Source: an uncultured Bacteroidota bacterium (GTDB lineage Bacteria; Bacteroidota; Bacteroidia; Flavobacteriales; Flavobacteriaceae). Taken from it: a DNA stretch of 7,160 nt. The notes under the pieces were generated by a model. That model was given only the letters and a program-made list of their open reading frames with translations. It was not told the DNA's origin and searched no databases. Both the position numbers and the translations under genes were made by a program. This document shows, in pieces, positions 5,981 to 7,160 of this stretch (position 1 is the stretch's first letter; each line of letters opens with the position of its first letter). The stretch spans positions 1-7,160 of the forward strand of contig CAIXNQ010000163.1 of NCBI GenBank assembly GCA_903920835.1, given 5' to 3'.

Positions 5981-6114
5981 ATTGTTAATTATGAATTATG
6001 AGTTATGAATTATGAATTATGAATTAAGAGTTGGTAAATTATTACCTAAAACCAACTCCCTATAACCTAATCCCTAAACTCATAACTCATAACTTAAAAC
6101 TCCTAACTCAAAAG
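5981..6114. repeat. Heptamer-repeat inverted spacer 5 between convergent genes
   Basis: The left half is a nearly perfect 7-base array: ATTATGA, ATTATGA, GTTATGA, ATTATGA, ATTATGA, ATTAAGA, GTTGGTA (5988-6036). The right half has CCTAAAA-like units (6045-6076), then AACTCAT, AACTCAT, AACTTAA, AACTCCT, AACTCAA (6077-6111). No C occurs from 5965 to 6044 and no G from 6045 to 6113. TTATGAGTTATGA (5996-6008) is perfectly complementary to 6080-6092; inside it GAGTTGGT (6028-6035) pairs with 6051-6058, and GGTAA (6033-6037) can instead pair with TTACC (6042-6046). Because the flanking genes converge, a bidirectional terminator is a natural possibility. Confidence 0.82.
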
Positions 6115-6729
6115 TTATCCCCCAAAAGTCACACTAACAATATCACTTTCATAACCCACTTCGTGGTCTTTTTTCACCCCGATACACATATATTCTCTGC
6201 TCTCGGGTTTGTTAGCCACCGCCAGCGGACGCGAATCATCAACAGGACTGTACAAAAAATAGCCCAGCTTCACCCACTCGCCGCTGCCTTTGATGCGCGC
6301 GAACAAGTTGACACCCTCAGCCCCTTTTTTGGTGAAACTCAATTTCACGTGACCCGGATAGTTTTTAGCAGCAAGTTTCGGTTTGTATTGCGAAGCATCA
6401 AAACCAGCACCCTCCATCACTAAGCCCATCTCTTTGCCAATTGCATCCGTATAATCAGGTTTGCGTTTCAAATCCTTAGCAAAATTTCTAGTATTTGCCA
6501 CCTTAGACTTCACGGTTAGATTTTTGCTCTGCACCGCATTGTCATAAATTCCTTTAGTGCTGTTAGCAAGATTTACCGCATTAATTATAGCGTCACAATC
6601 TGCCACTACTGCCGTAATTTCGGCAGGGGTCAAACCAAGGTCAGCTCCATAAAGCTGCACTTTTTCTTTCAACTTAGTAGCCCAAGCTACTTTTCCTTCA
6701 TCTGTAGAAGGAACAAAATCCTTTTTCAT
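6115..6729 (-). CDS. Helical plus fibronectin-III-like hypothetical protein
   Basis: This 204-residue protein starts MKKDFVPSTD. I chose the ATG at 6727-6729 over a TTG three codons upstream. It has no signal peptide or membrane segment. Residues about 1-105 are predicted helical, with LGLTPAEITAVVADCDAIIN (31-50) and a TDAIGKEMGLV segment (94-104). Residues about 117-204 look like one beta-sandwich domain of fibronectin-III type: HVKLSFTKKGAEGVNLFARI (127-146), GEWVKLGYF, the DDSRPL loop, ESREYMCIGV (176-185) and a closing SDIVSVTFGG. I recall similar roughly 200-residue proteins from many Bacteroidota genomes, without an assigned function. It stands alone, convergent to the mla cluster, with its own apparent upstream region. 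A plus-strand frame at 6031-6423 is a shadow of it. Confidence 0.82.
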   Translation of the reverse strand: MKKDFVPSTDEGKVAWATKLKEKVQLYGADLGLTPAEITAVVADCDAIINAVNLANSTKGIYDNAVQSKNLTVKSKVANTRNFAKDLKRKPDYTDAIGKEMGLVMEGAGFDASQYKPKLAAKNYPGHVKLSFTKKGAEGVNLFARIKGSGEWVKLGYFLYSPVDDSRPLAVANKPESREYMCIGVKKDHEVGYESDIVSVTFGG

Positions 6730-6765
6730 ACAAAACAAATTTTAATTGATTATTAAATAATTTTA

Positions 6766-6795
6766 CAAAAACACACAATTTCAAACCTTTTTCAA
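6766..6795 (-). promoter_or_regulatory. Candidate Bacteroidota-type promoter for the minus-strand gene
   Basis: Read on the minus strand, TTG at 6795-6793 is followed after 19 bases by TGTTTTTG (6773-6766), one base from the Bacteroidota -7 consensus TAnnTTTG. This would put the transcription start about 30 bases upstream of the ATG at 6729. The short motifs in AT-rich DNA make a chance match easy. Confidence 0.28.
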
Positions 6796-6897
6796 TCCGC
6801 TAGCCGCTTTTAATTATAATCCTAAAAAACTTTATTTTTTTATAAAACCCTCATTAACAATTCTATTGCCCAGTTTCTAAAAAATCCTAGTCGCGAT
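6796..6897. other. AT-rich stretch with no gene
   Basis: Nothing recognisable lies between the candidate promoter and the 21-bp array. No ATG is present on the plus strand from about 6740 to 6897, so nothing conventional starts here and reads into the array. Confidence 0.5.
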
Positions 6898-7095
6898 AAG
6901 GGAACTCGTGGCGCAAATAAGGGAACTCGTGGCGGCGCTACGGGCGTTCGTGGCGACAATAAGGGAACTCGTGGCGGCGCTACGGGCATTCGTGGTGACG
7001 CTACGGGCATTCGTGGCGGCAATAAGGGAACTCGTGGCGGCGCTACGGGCATTCGTGGTGACAGTAAGGGAACTCGTGACGGCACTACGGGAATC
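6898..7095. repeat. 21-bp GC-rich tandem repeat array, nine full units plus a part
   Basis: Units begin at 6898, 6919, 6940, 6961, 6982, 7003, 7024, 7045 and 7066, with a partial tenth at 7087, all in exact 21-base register. There are two subtypes: one starts AAGGGAACTCGTGG (units 1, 2, 4, 7, 9), the other ACGGGCATTCGTGG or a close variant (units 3, 5, 6, 8). Units 2, 4 and 7 are identical. TCGTG is present in every full unit. The array is far richer in G and C than its surroundings. Since 21 is a multiple of three, several frames stay open through it on both strands. In the frame with codons starting at 6899 it reads as heptads such as IRELVAA and LRAFVVT. No ATG precedes the array on the plus strand, so coding status is undecided. 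Confidence 0.9.
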
Positions 7096-7160
7096 ACTTT
7101 TTTTGCTAATAGTGTTCTTTTTAATGAAAATAGTTTTAGAATTTGGTCAAAAAGTTGTCG
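7096..7160. other. Right-edge stretch, open after the array
   Basis: The bases after the array return to AT-rich composition. The frame that gives heptads in the array stays open to the window edge and reads SLFLLIVFFLMKIVLEFGQK, with an in-frame ATG at 7124. This could be a hydrophobic end of a repeat protein, the start of a new gene at 7124, or chance; the window ends before it can be decided. Confidence 0.3.

Noticed and set aside
6031..6423. Plus-strand 130-codon frame
   Set aside because: It starts within repeat spacer 5 and is antisense to the fibronectin-III-like gene, which has the more protein-like composition.
6898..7095. CRISPR array
   Set aside because: The units are directly contiguous, with no unique spacers between them and no cas gene nearby.
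6840..7097. Minus-strand proline-rich frame through the 21-bp array
   Set aside because: It opens only because 21 is a multiple of three and the units lack stops; it begins at a GTG at the array edge, and its unit-to-unit changes are less conservative than in the plus-strand heptad frame.

Overview
The window looks like chromosomal DNA from a member of the Bacteroidota, probably a flavobacterium or close relative. It is AT-rich, the genes lack clear Shine-Dalgarno sites, and a lipoprotein L,D-transpeptidase and an MlaE-MlaF-MlaD lipid-transport cluster have the form usual in that phylum. The assignment rests on protein recognition by eye, not on a search.

Layout. Bases 1-374 hold the end of a BRO/DinD-like (phage antirepressor-type) gene, followed by about 110 bases that stay open in another frame. 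A small conserved hypothetical gene (486-881) follows. Next is an overlapping pair, an NAD(P)H-dependent FMN reductase-like gene (1006-1566) and a YcbB/YkuD-type L,D-transpeptidase lipoprotein (1553-3178). A 299-base spacer separates these from mlaE (3478-4215), mlaF (4322-5050) and mlaD (5183-5980), the permease, ATPase and MCE substrate-binding subunits of one ABC lipid transporter. A convergent gene (6115-6729, minus strand) encodes a helical plus fibronectin-III-like protein. The window closes with a GC-rich tandem array of 21-bp units (6898-7095).

Together the genes suggest envelope upkeep: peptidoglycan cross-linking by the L,D-transpeptidase and phospholipid traffic by Mla. No mlaA, mlaB or mlaC is present here.

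The most unusual content lies between the genes. Five successive intergenic spacers (about 882-1005, 3179-3300, 4216-4321, 5051-5182 and 5981-6114) are built of degenerate 7-base units and can fold back on themselves. In three of them the first half contains no C and the second half no G, so the plus strand switches abruptly from a T/A/G alphabet to an A/C/T alphabet. The two arms of each spacer match each other better than they match other spacers. Two of these spacers lie inside the mla cluster, and there the fold-back begins at the stop codon of one gene and ends just before the start of the next. I know of no described element that accounts for this.
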